From: Polaribacter sargassicola
GTDB lineage: Bacteria > Bacteroidota > Bacteroidia > Flavobacteriales > Flavobacteriaceae
Assembly: GCF_021991835.1 (NCBI RefSeq)
Contig: NZ_JAHDAU010000003.1
Location: forward strand, 248,001 to 312,000
DNA length: 64,000 nt
Direction of reading: 5' to 3'
The translations under genes were made by a program, and so were the position numbers. The notes under the pieces were generated by a model. It saw only the letters and a list, made by a program, of their open reading frames with translations. It searched no databases and was not told the DNA's origin. Of this stretch, positions 54,078 to 62,694 are shown one piece after another; position 1 is the first letter of the stretch, and each line of letters begins with the position of its first letter.

Positions 54078-54527
54078 TTATTTTTTTGTTTTTTTTAAAT
54101 ACAATACTTTTTTATTATAATCTATAAATGCTTTTCCTTTTTGTAGAATGTCTGCACCTATAATTCCATGTACTTCTTTTGCTTTATGTTGTACTAAAGC
54201 ATTATTTACATGTGATAAATTAAATAAAACTAAATGGCATTTTTTTGTTTTCCAATCTCCTATTGATAAAAAGTTGTTATCTGATTGCTGAGTTTCCATA
54301 TCTGTAGCACCTGCACCTGCTGCTTTGGTTTCACTCTCTTTAGCATTTAACTTAAAATACTCAATCATATCTAATCCTACACAAGAATTAGATGCTCCTG
54401 TATCTAAAATAAATCGCCCTTTTACTCCATTTATTTTAGCTTTTAATTCTAAGTGATTTGTAGTAATCTTTTTAAGCTTTATTTTAATGTATTTCTTTTT
54501 CTTTAAAATCTTTTGGATACTTTTCAT
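54078..54527 (-). CDS. retropepsin-like aspartic protease domain protein
   Basis: A 149-aa protein with one aspartyl-protease-like half: GRFILDTGASNSCVGLDMI (near 35-53; the DTGA active motif), a flap-like region, and GIIGADILQKGKAFIDY (near 120-136). It has a single active motif and would need to dimerise, as in retropepsins. There is no signal peptide; the N-terminus is Lys-rich. It is first in a transcript with YqeY and the tRNA, and no protease target can be suggested. Confidence 0.88.
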   Translation of the reverse strand: MKSIQKILKKKKYIKIKLKKITTNHLELKAKINGVKGRFILDTGASNSCVGLDMIEYFKLNAKESETKAAGAGATDMETQQSDNNFLSIGDWKTKKCHLVLFNLSHVNNALVQHKAKEVHGIIGADILQKGKAFIDYNKKVLYLKKTKK

Positions 54528-54544
54528 TAGATAAATTAATTCAT

Positions 54545-54552
54545 CAAAAATA
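54545..54552 (-). promoter_or_regulatory. -7 box of the retropepsin-yqeY-tRNA unit
   Basis: Minus-strand TATTTTTG fits TAnnTTTG and lies 17 bases before the ATG. The -33 region is a T-run. Confidence 0.45.
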
Positions 54553-54664
54553 CGATTTAAAATAATCAGAAAAAACTAGTTAAAGTGTAAATTCTATTTT
54601 AATGATAAATCATCTTGACTACCATTTATTATTTGATTAATTTTAAGGATAAAATATTGATATT

Positions 54665-55126
54665 ATGAAAACTACAAAAAGATTAGAAACAGCTTTAATA
54701 AAACTGTATAATGCATATCATAATAACAGATTAAATCCAGAGGATTGCACTGCTTGTGCTGTAGGTAATATTTTAGATAATAAAGATAGTTGGAAACATT
54801 TATCTGACTTTCATGGTTCTTTAAAATTAAATTATGTTGGCAGAGTACATCAAAATTTAGGTAAAAAATTTAATGGCTATTCACCACAAGAAATATTAAG
54901 TATTGAAAAAACATTTTTAGAAGCTTGTGGTTATAAAACTCCATTAGGTTATAATAATACAAAACCAATTAATCCTACTTCTAAAGACACTTTATTTAAC
55001 GGACTATGTAAAGTTGTAGAATTATTATGTAAACTAGATAACATAAACAATGTTATGGATTACTCTAAACTTTTTGAAGAGGAAAACAGAAAACCTGTAT
55101 ATCATTTAAAAACTTTTTTTGCATAA
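54665..55126 (+). CDS. hypothetical protein next to nqrF
   Basis: A 153-aa soluble, mostly helical protein with CTACAVGN (Cys at about residues 28 and 31) and a third Cys-containing stretch EACGYKTPLGY. No signal peptide. Relatives are often labelled NqrF in databases because of their position, but the sequence has no ferredoxin or FAD part, so that name is wrong here. It is convergent with nqrF, with a shared terminator. Confidence 0.8.
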   Translation: MKTTKRLETALIKLYNAYHNNRLNPEDCTACAVGNILDNKDSWKHLSDFHGSLKLNYVGRVHQNLGKKFNGYSPQEILSIEKTFLEACGYKTPLGYNNTKPINPTSKDTLFNGLCKVVELLCKLDNINNVMDYSKLFEEENRKPVYHLKTFFA

Positions 55127-55157
55127 AAAAACCGATTCTTTTTAGAATCGGTTTTTA
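55126..55157. terminator. bidirectional terminator behind nqrF
   Basis: ACCGATTCT (55131-55139) pairs with AGAATCGGT (55144-55152), with a TTTT loop, A-run before and T-run after. It ends both the nqr operon (minus) and the hypothetical gene (plus). Confidence 0.9.
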
Positions 55158-55177
55158 AAGTTATTTTTATTTGAAGT

Positions 55178-56488
55178 TTATCCTCCAAAGTCATCAAAAC
55201 GAATATTTTCATCTGAAAGACCAAAATCTTCACCCATTTTTTGAACTGCTTTGTTCATCAATGGTGGTCCACAGAAATATAATTCTAAATCTTCTGGAGA
55301 TTCGTGTTTAGATAAATAGTTATCAATAACACAATTATGTATAAAACCTACAAAACCATCACCAGATTCATCATTTATATCAGTTTTTACTTTCCAGTTA
55401 TCAGATTCTAACGGATCTGATAATGCGATAAAGAATTTAAAGTTTGGAAAATCTTTTTCTAAAGCTCTAAAGTGCTCAATATAGAATAATTCTGCTTTAG
55501 AACGTCCTCCATACCAATAAGTAACTTTTCTTCCTGTTTTTAATGTTCTAAATAAGTGATATAAGTGAGAACGCATTGGCGCCATACCTGCACCACCACC
55601 TACATATAACATTTCTGCATCAGACTCGTTAATAAAGAACTCTCCATAAGGTCCAGAAATAACACATTTATCTCCTTTCTTTAAGTTAAAAATATATGAA
55701 GATGCAACTCCTGGATTTACATCCATCCATCCACCTTTAGCTCTATCAAAAGGAGGTGTTGCGATACGTACATTTAACATAATTTCTCTACCTTCTGCTG
55801 GGTAAGAAGCCATAGAATATGCTCTCTCAACAGTTTCGGTATTTTTCATTACTAACGGACGTAGTTTAAACTTGTTCCATTCTGCCTCAAACTTATCTGG
55901 AGTTTCATGCTCTTCTGGGTGCGCTGTAATATCCATATCTGAATATTTAACTTCACAAGGAGGAATTTCAATTTGAATATACCCACCTGCTTTATATCCC
56001 ATATCTTCAGGAATCTCTACTACAAATTCTTTAATAAAAGATGCTACGTTATAGTTTCTTACAACAACTGCATCCCACTTTTTAATTCCAAAAATTTCTT
56101 CAGGAATTGTAATATTCATGTCTTGCTTTACTTTAACCTGACAAGCTAGACGTACTCCTGATTTTAATTCTTTTTTAGTAAAGTGAGGAATTTCAGTTGG
56201 TAATGCTTCTCCACCACCTTCTAAAACATGACACTCACATTGTATACAAGAACCACCACCACCACATGCAGATGGTAAGAATATTTTCTCGTTTCCTAAA
56301 GTTGTTAATAATGTACTACCAGAACCTACTTCTATTTTTTTATCTCCATTAATAGTAATAGTTACGGGTCCGGAAGGTGATAATTTTTGTTTTACAAACA
56401 ATAATAATGCTACTAATACCAGTGTTAATACTAAAAAAGCTACTACTGTTGCAATAATGGTTCCTGTTGTACCTGCTGCTAATATCAT
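55178..56488 (-). CDS. nqrF: Na+-translocating NADH:quinone reductase subunit F
   Basis: A 436-aa entry subunit that oxidises NADH. An N-terminal membrane helix (about 8-32) is followed by a [2Fe-2S] domain with Cys75, Cys81, Cys84 and Cys116 (CGGGGSCIQC...RLAC), an FAD domain with RAYSMASYP (near 222-230) and GPYGEFF, and an NADH domain with YVGGGAGMAPMRSHL and the C-terminal FDDFGG. All cofactor motifs are present. Gene order nqrABCDEF on the minus strand. Confidence 0.97.
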   Translation of the reverse strand: MILAAGTTGTIIATVVAFLVLTLVLVALLLFVKQKLSPSGPVTITINGDKKIEVGSGSTLLTTLGNEKIFLPSACGGGGSCIQCECHVLEGGGEALPTEIPHFTKKELKSGVRLACQVKVKQDMNITIPEEIFGIKKWDAVVVRNYNVASFIKEFVVEIPEDMGYKAGGYIQIEIPPCEVKYSDMDITAHPEEHETPDKFEAEWNKFKLRPLVMKNTETVERAYSMASYPAEGREIMLNVRIATPPFDRAKGGWMDVNPGVASSYIFNLKKGDKCVISGPYGEFFINESDAEMLYVGGGAGMAPMRSHLYHLFRTLKTGRKVTYWYGGRSKAELFYIEHFRALEKDFPNFKFFIALSDPLESDNWKVKTDINDESGDGFVGFIHNCVIDNYLSKHESPEDLELYFCGPPLMNKAVQKMGEDFGLSDENIRFDDFGG

Positions 56489-56490
56489 AT

Positions 56491-57225
56491 CTACTCTTGG
56501 TTTGTGTTTGTGTTTTTAGCTACAACTTTATTAGCTGTTTCTTTTACTTCTTCTTTTTCCACCTTAGCTTCTACGGCTGGTTTTTTCTCTTCTTTCTTTT
56601 CATCATCACCACCTGTTAACATTCCTCCAAAACTCATAAACCCAATAGCCATTAAGCCTGTTATAATAAATGTAATACCCAAACCTCTTAATGCTGGAGG
56701 TACAGAAGAATATCTAATTTTTTCACGAATAGCAGCAATTGCTAAAATTGCTAAAAACCATCCAATTCCTGATCCGATACCGTAAGTAAATGCTAAACCT
56801 AAAGAAGGAATTTCACGAGACTGCATAAATAAACTTCCTCCTAAAATTGCACAGTTTACTGCAATTAATGGTAAGAAAATACCTAATGAATTGTATAACG
56901 AAGGAGAAAATTTCTCTACGATAATTTCTACCAATTGTACCATTGTTGCAATTGTTGCAATAAACATGATGAATGATAAGAAACTTAAATCATACTCTGC
57001 ATATTCTGGACCTAACCAAACCAGTGCACCTTCTTTTAAAATGTATTGATCTAACAACCAGTTTAAAGGTACAGTTACTGCCAATACAAAGATTACAGCA
57101 GCACCTAAACCTACAGCTGTAGATACTTTTTTAGATACAGCAAGGTAAGAACACATCCCTAAGAAAGTGGCAAATACCATGTTGTCTATAAATATTGATT
57201 TGAAAAATAATTCTATATGTTCCAT
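56491..57225 (-). CDS. nqrE: NADH:quinone reductase subunit E with charged C-terminal tail
   Basis: A 244-aa six-helix subunit. Residues 1-204 match NqrE (usually about 200 aa), with the two Cys (Cys25 in GMCSYLAV and Cys125 in NCAI) that with those of NqrD hold an iron-sulfur centre in the membrane. Residues 205-244 are an added tail rich in Lys and Glu ([19 protein letters not shown]), which should be flexible on the cytoplasmic side. The tail is the odd part; otherwise normal. Confidence 0.95.
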   Translation of the reverse strand: MEHIELFFKSIFIDNMVFATFLGMCSYLAVSKKVSTAVGLGAAVIFVLAVTVPLNWLLDQYILKEGALVWLGPEYAEYDLSFLSFIMFIATIATMVQLVEIIVEKFSPSLYNSLGIFLPLIAVNCAILGGSLFMQSREIPSLGLAFTYGIGSGIGWFLAILAIAAIREKIRYSSVPPALRGLGITFIITGLMAIGFMSFGGMLTGGDDEKKEEKKPAVEAKVEKEEVKETANKVVAKNTNTNQE

Positions 57226-57308
57226 ATATATTTAGTTTATAGTTTTTAGCTCTCAATTATTGGTTTGTATTTAATTACAAACTACAATTGTTACCTGCAA
57301 ACTAATTT

Positions 57309-57956
57309 TTAATTCTCTTCGATTAATGATTTGTTCTTAGTACGTTGTACCCAAATTATAATACCAACCACGATTAATGCCATTGGTGATAATAACATAA
57401 AACCGTTATTTTCATATCCTATAGCATATAAACCTGTTTTTTCTATTGGGTCTCCTAATACTTTAAATCCTAATAAAGTACCAGAACCTAATAACTCTCT
57501 AAAAAAACCAACTGCAACTAAAATTAAACCATAACCAACTGCATTACCTATTCCGTCTAAGAAAGATCTCCATGGTCCGTTACCTAAAGCAAAAGCTTCA
57601 AAACGTCCCATAATAATACAGTTTGTAATAATTAATCCAACAAATACAGAAAGTGTTTTACTTAGCTCGTAAGCAAAAGCTTTTAAAACTAAATCTACAA
57701 TAATTACTAAAGTTGCAACAACAACTAATTGTACAATAATTCTAATTTTAGATGGTATAATATTTCTCATTAAAGAGATTACTACGTTTCCTAAACCTAA
57801 TACAAACATTACAGAAACTGCCATTACAATAGAAGCTTTTAGTTCTGCTGTAATTGCCAATGCAGAACAAATACCTAATACTTGAATTGTAATTGGGTTG
57901 TTATCTAATAATGGATCTGTAATTAATACTGCGTCTTTTTTTGATAAAAGTCCCAT
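57309..57956 (-). CDS. nqrD: NADH:quinone reductase subunit D
   Basis: A 215-aa six-helix membrane subunit, homologous to NqrE in inverted orientation. It has GICSALAI and TNCIIMGR with the Cys pair for the intramembrane Fe-S centre, and GFRELLG-type stretches (VGFFRELLGSGTLLG) conserved in the family. It lies 3 bases after nqrC but 83 bases before nqrE, the only large gap in the operon. That gap contains a 7-bp hairpin (57263-57282). Confidence 0.95.
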   Translation of the reverse strand: MGLLSKKDAVLITDPLLDNNPITIQVLGICSALAITAELKASIVMAVSVMFVLGLGNVVISLMRNIIPSKIRIIVQLVVVATLVIIVDLVLKAFAYELSKTLSVFVGLIITNCIIMGRFEAFALGNGPWRSFLDGIGNAVGYGLILVAVGFFRELLGSGTLLGFKVLGDPIEKTGLYAIGYENNGFMLLSPMALIVVGIIIWVQRTKNKSLIEEN

Positions 57957-57959
57957 AAA

Positions 57960-58706
57960 TTATTTTTTTAATGATTTAAAATAAGGTACGTATAATTTTA
58001 AATCAGATTTTATCATTGCAGAAACTCCATCACCAGTAATTGTTGCACCAGCAATAGCATCTACTTCATAATCTGTTTTTTCTTCATTTTTAGGATCATT
58101 GTTACCTTTGGCAACTGTAATTCCTTTAAAGTCTCCTGCTTCTGTCATTAAATGCTCTCCAGCAAAATCATCCATAAAGAAACGTTGTTTAATGTTTGCT
58201 CCTAATCCTGGCGTTTCTCCTTTATGATCAAAATAAGCACCTTGTACAACCATGTTTTCATCCATAGCTACATAGCCCCAAATGGCATCCCAAAGTCCTT
58301 TACCTCTAATTGGTGCTACATAAAATGTTTTACCATCTTTTTCTCCAATAAATAAAGGTAATTTTCTTTCGTTTCCTGCTTTAGCAGAAGCTTGCTCTTT
58401 TTTTACATCAATTAAATAAGCTTTGTCATCCTCAGTAATTTTATCACCTTGTATAACAATTTGCTTTGTAATGTATTTTGCAAACTCATCACCAGCAACA
58501 TCTGTAGAAACAAAGTTTGCACTTGATTCATCATTTTCGTTAACGCCCATTGCGTATAAAATGTTTTGTTGCTTTTCTATTCTTTTATTTTCGTCGATAT
58601 TTGGTTTTAAAGACGATGCAAAAAATGCCAATAACGAACCAACAATTAATACCATAATTACGGCAAAAATTATTGTATATAAATTACTATCTGTTCTCTT
58701 ACTCAT
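57960..58706 (-). CDS. nqrC: NADH:quinone reductase subunit C
   Basis: A 248-aa subunit with one N-terminal helix (about 9-32) and a periplasmic flavin domain. FMN is expected on Thr222 in the AGAT motif (VDAIAGATITGDGVS, near 215-229); the classical form is SGAT. The domain also has GKGLWDAIWGYVAM and GETPGLGA, which help hold the flavin. It lies 2 bases after nqrB. Confidence 0.96.
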   Translation of the reverse strand: MSKRTDSNLYTIIFAVIMVLIVGSLLAFFASSLKPNIDENKRIEKQQNILYAMGVNENDESSANFVSTDVAGDEFAKYITKQIVIQGDKITEDDKAYLIDVKKEQASAKAGNERKLPLFIGEKDGKTFYVAPIRGKGLWDAIWGYVAMDENMVVQGAYFDHKGETPGLGANIKQRFFMDDFAGEHLMTEAGDFKGITVAKGNNDPKNEEKTDYEVDAIAGATITGDGVSAMIKSDLKLYVPYFKSLKK

Positions 58707-58708
58707 AA

Positions 58709-59908
58709 TTAGGCAGTTTTAACTTTAGTACGTTTTAATCTTTTCTTTACGTTTCCTTGAACTACGTAATGGTCTATTGTTGGTGCAAACACATTCATTA
58801 ACAAGATTGCTAACATAACACCTTCTGGGTAGGCTGGGTTAAATACACGAATCATAATTGCTATAAAACCTGCTAAGAAACCGTAAATCCATTTTCCTTT
58901 ATTTGTTTGTGCTGCTGTTACAGGATCTGTAGCCATAAATACAGCTCCAAATGCTAAACCACCAATTAATAATTGCTCCCACCAAGGGGCATTCATTAAT
59001 CCGTAAAACTTACTAGATTCTGTAATAATTTCTGCGCCAACTATTAAGTTAAAAATGAAACCCATTACTGCTGCTCCTAAAAATGTAGAAACAATAATTC
59101 TCCAACTTCCAATTTTTGTAAAAATTAAAAATGCGGCTCCTAAAAGAATTAAGAATGTTGATGTTTCTCCTACAGAACCTGGTATAAATCCAAAAAACTT
59201 ATCCCAAGTAGAATAAACTACTTCTTGACTTTGCGCATAGCTTCCTAAAATAGTTTCTCCAGATATTGCATCTGCTGTACCTACTCTATTTACTGCATCA
59301 TGTACCCAAACTTTATCTCCAGACATCCAAGTAGGATATGCAAAAAACAAGAATGCTCTAATTGTTAAAGCTGGGTTTAAGATGTTCATTCCTGTACCAC
59401 CAAAAACTTCTTTCCCTATTACAACTCCAAAAATAACAGCAACAGCTAACATCCATAATGGTGTGTCTACTGGTACAATTAAAGGTACTAACATACCTGT
59501 TACTAAGTAACCTTCTTCTACTTCGTGTCCTTTAATTACTGCAAAAATAAATTCTACAACAAGACCAACTGCATAAGAAACAATTACTAGTGGTAATACT
59601 TTTATAATTCCTATCCAAAGGTTATCAAACGTAAAAAAGTTTGCTAACACATCTGTTCTTAAAGAATTATCTATAGCTGCATAGTGTTGAAAACCTGCAT
59701 TAAACATCCCAAAAATTAAACATGGAATTAAAGCCATAATTACAATATTCATTGTACGCTTTAAATCGTCTGCTGCTTTTATATGTGTTCCTCCGTGAGT
59801 AACATCATTTGGTAAATATAAAAAAGTATGAATTGCGTTAAACGCAGGAGCCATCTTTGTTCCTTTATATTTTTCTTTTAAATTATGTAAATTTTGTTTT
59901 AAGCCCAT
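58709..59908 (-). CDS. nqrB: NADH:quinone reductase subunit B
   Basis: A 399-aa ten-helix subunit that forms the Na+ path and quinone site. The covalent FMN site should be a Thr in the block DAISGETILGS (Thr219); most homologues have SGAT, so A is replaced by E here. Other conserved parts are GYLVTGMLVPLIVP, FGGTGMNILNPALTIRAF and MATDPVTAAQT. It lies 4 bases after nqrA. Confidence 0.96.
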   Translation of the reverse strand: MGLKQNLHNLKEKYKGTKMAPAFNAIHTFLYLPNDVTHGGTHIKAADDLKRTMNIVIMALIPCLIFGMFNAGFQHYAAIDNSLRTDVLANFFTFDNLWIGIIKVLPLVIVSYAVGLVVEFIFAVIKGHEVEEGYLVTGMLVPLIVPVDTPLWMLAVAVIFGVVIGKEVFGGTGMNILNPALTIRAFLFFAYPTWMSGDKVWVHDAVNRVGTADAISGETILGSYAQSQEVVYSTWDKFFGFIPGSVGETSTFLILLGAAFLIFTKIGSWRIIVSTFLGAAVMGFIFNLIVGAEIITESSKFYGLMNAPWWEQLLIGGLAFGAVFMATDPVTAAQTNKGKWIYGFLAGFIAIMIRVFNPAYPEGVMLAILLMNVFAPTIDHYVVQGNVKKRLKRTKVKTA

Positions 59909-59912
59909 AATC

Positions 59913-61262
59913 TTATCCTAATTCTTCTCTCATTAAATCTAAACCTTCACGTATTATTTTTTGGTGAGGTTGTTTAGATACACAAATAAATTCTGTTAGT
60001 GCAAAATCTTCTGGAGCAACTTCGTATCCTCCTAAAGCTTCCATTTCATCTAAATCTTTATACATAAATGCTTTTAACAATTGCATTGGATAAATATCTA
60101 AAGGAAAAACTTGTTCGTAAGAACCTGTAACAACAAATGCTCTATGCTCTCCGTTTGTATTTGTATTTAAATCGTATTTTTTCTTTGGTGTTAACCAAGA
60201 GAAAGTTAACGCTCTAGATGTAGATATCTTATTAAAAACTGGCTTGTTCCAACCAAAAAACTCATAATCATCACCTTCTGGAATTGCTGTAACTTGGTTA
60301 TCATAATAACCTAAGAAATCATCAACTTTTACTTCTTTACCAGAAAGCACATTACCACTAATTACTCTTGCATTATCACTATCTAAATTACTAGCAGTAA
60401 TATCTGCAATAGTTGCTCCTGCAATTGCAGTTACATATTGTGGTTTGCTAAATTTAGATCCTGTTAAAGCAATTGTTCTAGTAGCATTAAATTTACCAGT
60501 TAAAAACAACTCACCAATAATAACTAAATCTTGTGGTCTTATTACCCAAACAACTTCTCCTTTGTTAATAGGATCTATCTGTGCAATTTGAGTACTAACG
60601 TTTCCTGATGGATGAGGACCAGATACTTTATGCAACTCTACCCCACTTACTTTTGATAAAGGAGAATTAGAATTTGCACCTACAGAAACGTGTACCTTAC
60701 CTTCTGTTAACTTAGAAACAGCTGTAATTGCTGCTTGCAGCTCTGCTTCTTTGCCTGCTAAAGTAAAATCTAAATCTGCCGCTAAAGGTGCACTTGCGTA
60801 TGCTGAAATAAATATTGCCTTTGGTGCTTGATTTGGATTTGCAACCACATCATAAGGACGTTGCTTTACAAATGGCCAACAACCTGAAGCAAATAAATAA
60901 TCCTTAACCTCTTCTGCAGACATCTTTGTTGCATCTTTAGTGCCGAAATCTTTAAATTCTTGTGTAGAATCTGCTGCTATCTTAACTGTTAAAACTTTTC
61001 TTCTTGCCCCACGAATTACCTCTACAACTTTACCAGAAACCGGACTAGGAAATAAAATACGTTCGTCACTTTTTGAATGAAAAAGTGCCTCACCAGCTTT
61101 TACTTCTGTTCCTTCTTTAGCTATAAGCTTAGGTATAATTCCGTGAAAATCTTCTGGCTTAATTGCATAAACACTACTTAAAGTAATAGCTGTAGTTGTT
61201 TTTTCTGCACTGCCAACAAGCTTAATGTCTAAGCCTTTTTTAATACGAATGTCTTTTGACAT
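59913..61262 (-). CDS. nqrA: NADH:quinone reductase subunit A
   Basis: The 449-aa cytoplasmic subunit of the complex. Blocks include IKKGLDIKLVG at the start, PEDFHGIIPKL, ILFPSPVSGKVVEVIRGARRKVL (near 69-91; biotin-carrier-like fold), GCWPFVKQRPYD and a C-terminal PMQLLKAFMYKDLDEMEALGGYE stretch. NqrA opens the operon, and a flavobacterial -7 box lies 38 bases upstream. The complex pumps Na+ with electrons from NADH to quinone, fitting a marine habitat. Confidence 0.96.
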   Translation of the reverse strand: MSKDIRIKKGLDIKLVGSAEKTTTAITLSSVYAIKPEDFHGIIPKLIAKEGTEVKAGEALFHSKSDERILFPSPVSGKVVEVIRGARRKVLTVKIAADSTQEFKDFGTKDATKMSAEEVKDYLFASGCWPFVKQRPYDVVANPNQAPKAIFISAYASAPLAADLDFTLAGKEAELQAAITAVSKLTEGKVHVSVGANSNSPLSKVSGVELHKVSGPHPSGNVSTQIAQIDPINKGEVVWVIRPQDLVIIGELFLTGKFNATRTIALTGSKFSKPQYVTAIAGATIADITASNLDSDNARVISGNVLSGKEVKVDDFLGYYDNQVTAIPEGDDYEFFGWNKPVFNKISTSRALTFSWLTPKKKYDLNTNTNGEHRAFVVTGSYEQVFPLDIYPMQLLKAFMYKDLDEMEALGGYEVAPEDFALTEFICVSKQPHQKIIREGLDLMREELG

Positions 61263-61299
61263 AGTAATTTGGAATTGTTAGTTATCATAAAAAATCAAG

Positions 61300-61307
61300 C
61301 AAATTTA
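61300..61307 (-). promoter_or_regulatory. -7 box of the nqr operon
   Basis: Minus-strand TAAATTTG fits TAnnTTTG; the ATG of nqrA is 38 bases downstream. The -33 region is T-rich without a clear TTTG. Confidence 0.45.
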
Positions 61308-61455
61308 GGCTTTTTGCTATTTATGAAAGAAATATTTTAACTTTTATCTTGGGTAAAATTTCTTATTTATAATAATTCTAAATTATTATTTTTATTGAAA
61401 TCGTTTTAGTTAAAAATTTTGGCTTAAAATTTTAATTATTCAAAAAAATGAATAC

Positions 61456-61463
61456 TATTTTTG
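61456..61463 (+). promoter_or_regulatory. -7 box of the T9SS plug gene, leaderless position
   Basis: TATTTTTG fits TAnnTTTG and ends 4 bases before the ATG at 61468, so transcription should start at or near the start codon. Confidence 0.5.
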
Positions 61464-61467
61464 TTAA

Positions 61468-62685
61468 ATGAGAAAAAAAAATTTTATACTGATATTTATA
61501 TTTTTAAGCTTTAATCTAATTTCTCAAAATATAAAATCGATACAACTACGACCTTTACAAGAAGATAGCTTTTCTTCTATTGTTCCGCTTGGTACTATTT
61601 TAGAATTATCTTTTGATGATTTAGATGCAGACAGTAAAGATTATCAATATAAAATAGAACATATGACGCATAATTGGGAGTCTAGTAGGTTGGCGTCTAG
61701 CCAATACATAGATGGTTTTAATCAAAACACAATTATCGATGTTACTAATTCTTTTAACACGCTTCAAAATTACAAGCATTATTCTGTACAAATACCCAAT
61801 ACAAATACCGTAATTACAAAAAGCGGAAACTACCTTTTATCTGTTTTAAATAGTTATGATGAAGTTATTTTTACAAAACGTTTTGTTTTGTACGAAAACC
61901 TAGTAACAACGGGAGTTCTGGTTGAAAGAAGTAGAAATACAAAAACACTAAACACACAACAAACTGTTCAGTTTTCTATAAATCATCCTAACTTAAAAAT
62001 TAACAATCCAAATCAAGAAATTAATGTTGTAATTTTAAAAAACAATAATTGGAATGAAAAAATAACAAACATACAACCTACATTTTTTAAGCAAAACCAA
62101 TTATTATATACTTATACAAACAAAACTAATTTTTGGGGAGGAAATGAGTACACTTTTTTTGACACAAAATTAATCAGCAATAAGAGTTTAAACATTGCAA
62201 AAATCATCAAAAAAGATATTTATCATCATTATATATATCCTTTTACCTACAATCCTTTTAAAGGTTACGTTTACAACCCAGATATAAATGGTCAATTTGT
62301 AATTAGAACCATAGAAGCAGACGACTCTGCAACTGAAGCAGATTACGCTTCTATGCATTTTTCATTAATTACAGAAACACCTTTTGCAAACAAAAAAGTA
62401 TACATTTACGGGGCTTTTAACGATTTTAATCTTACTGATGAAAACGAAATGCAATACGATGAAAATACAAGAACTTACACCGGAAACTTACTACTTAAAC
62501 AAGGTTTTTACAACTATACTTACGTTACACTTGATAGCAATAAGAAAATAGATGCTAACGAAATAAATGGATCTTTTTATCAAACAGAAAATGAATATAC
62601 TGTTATTGTTTATTACAAGCCTTTTGGTAGTTTTTACGAACGTGTAGTTGGCATTGGCACTGGTTATTTTAATCAAAATAAATAA
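61468..62685 (+). CDS. type IX secretion system plug protein (formerly DUF5103)
   Basis: A 405-aa exported protein with a signal peptide (to about NLISQN, residue 20). The DUF5103/T9SS-plug pattern has QLRPLQEDSFSSIVPLGTILELSFDDL (near 26-52), SQYIDGFNQNTI, NFWGGNEYTFFDTK (near 226-239) and a C-terminal part with YIYGAFNDF and NLLLKQGFYNYTYV, which resembles a carbohydrate-binding-like beta sandwich. Plug closes the SprA outer-membrane translocon of the type IX system in the periplasm. The gene's presence implies a T9SS elsewhere in the genome. Confidence 0.9.
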   Translation: MRKKNFILIFIFLSFNLISQNIKSIQLRPLQEDSFSSIVPLGTILELSFDDLDADSKDYQYKIEHMTHNWESSRLASSQYIDGFNQNTIIDVTNSFNTLQNYKHYSVQIPNTNTVITKSGNYLLSVLNSYDEVIFTKRFVLYENLVTTGVLVERSRNTKTLNTQQTVQFSINHPNLKINNPNQEINVVILKNNNWNEKITNIQPTFFKQNQLLYTYTNKTNFWGGNEYTFFDTKLISNKSLNIAKIIKKDIYHHYIYPFTYNPFKGYVYNPDINGQFVIRTIEADDSATEADYASMHFSLITETPFANKKVYIYGAFNDFNLTDENEMQYDENTRTYTGNLLLKQGFYNYTYVTLDSNKKIDANEINGSFYQTENEYTVIVYYKPFGSFYERVVGIGTGYFNQNK

Positions 62686-62694
62686 TTGTAGTTT

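Noticed and set aside
61915..61950. Peptide VLVERSRN in the plug protein as a possible dispersed repeat insertion
   Set aside because: It occurs once in the window, does not break the family pattern, and a similar string seems native to these proteins.
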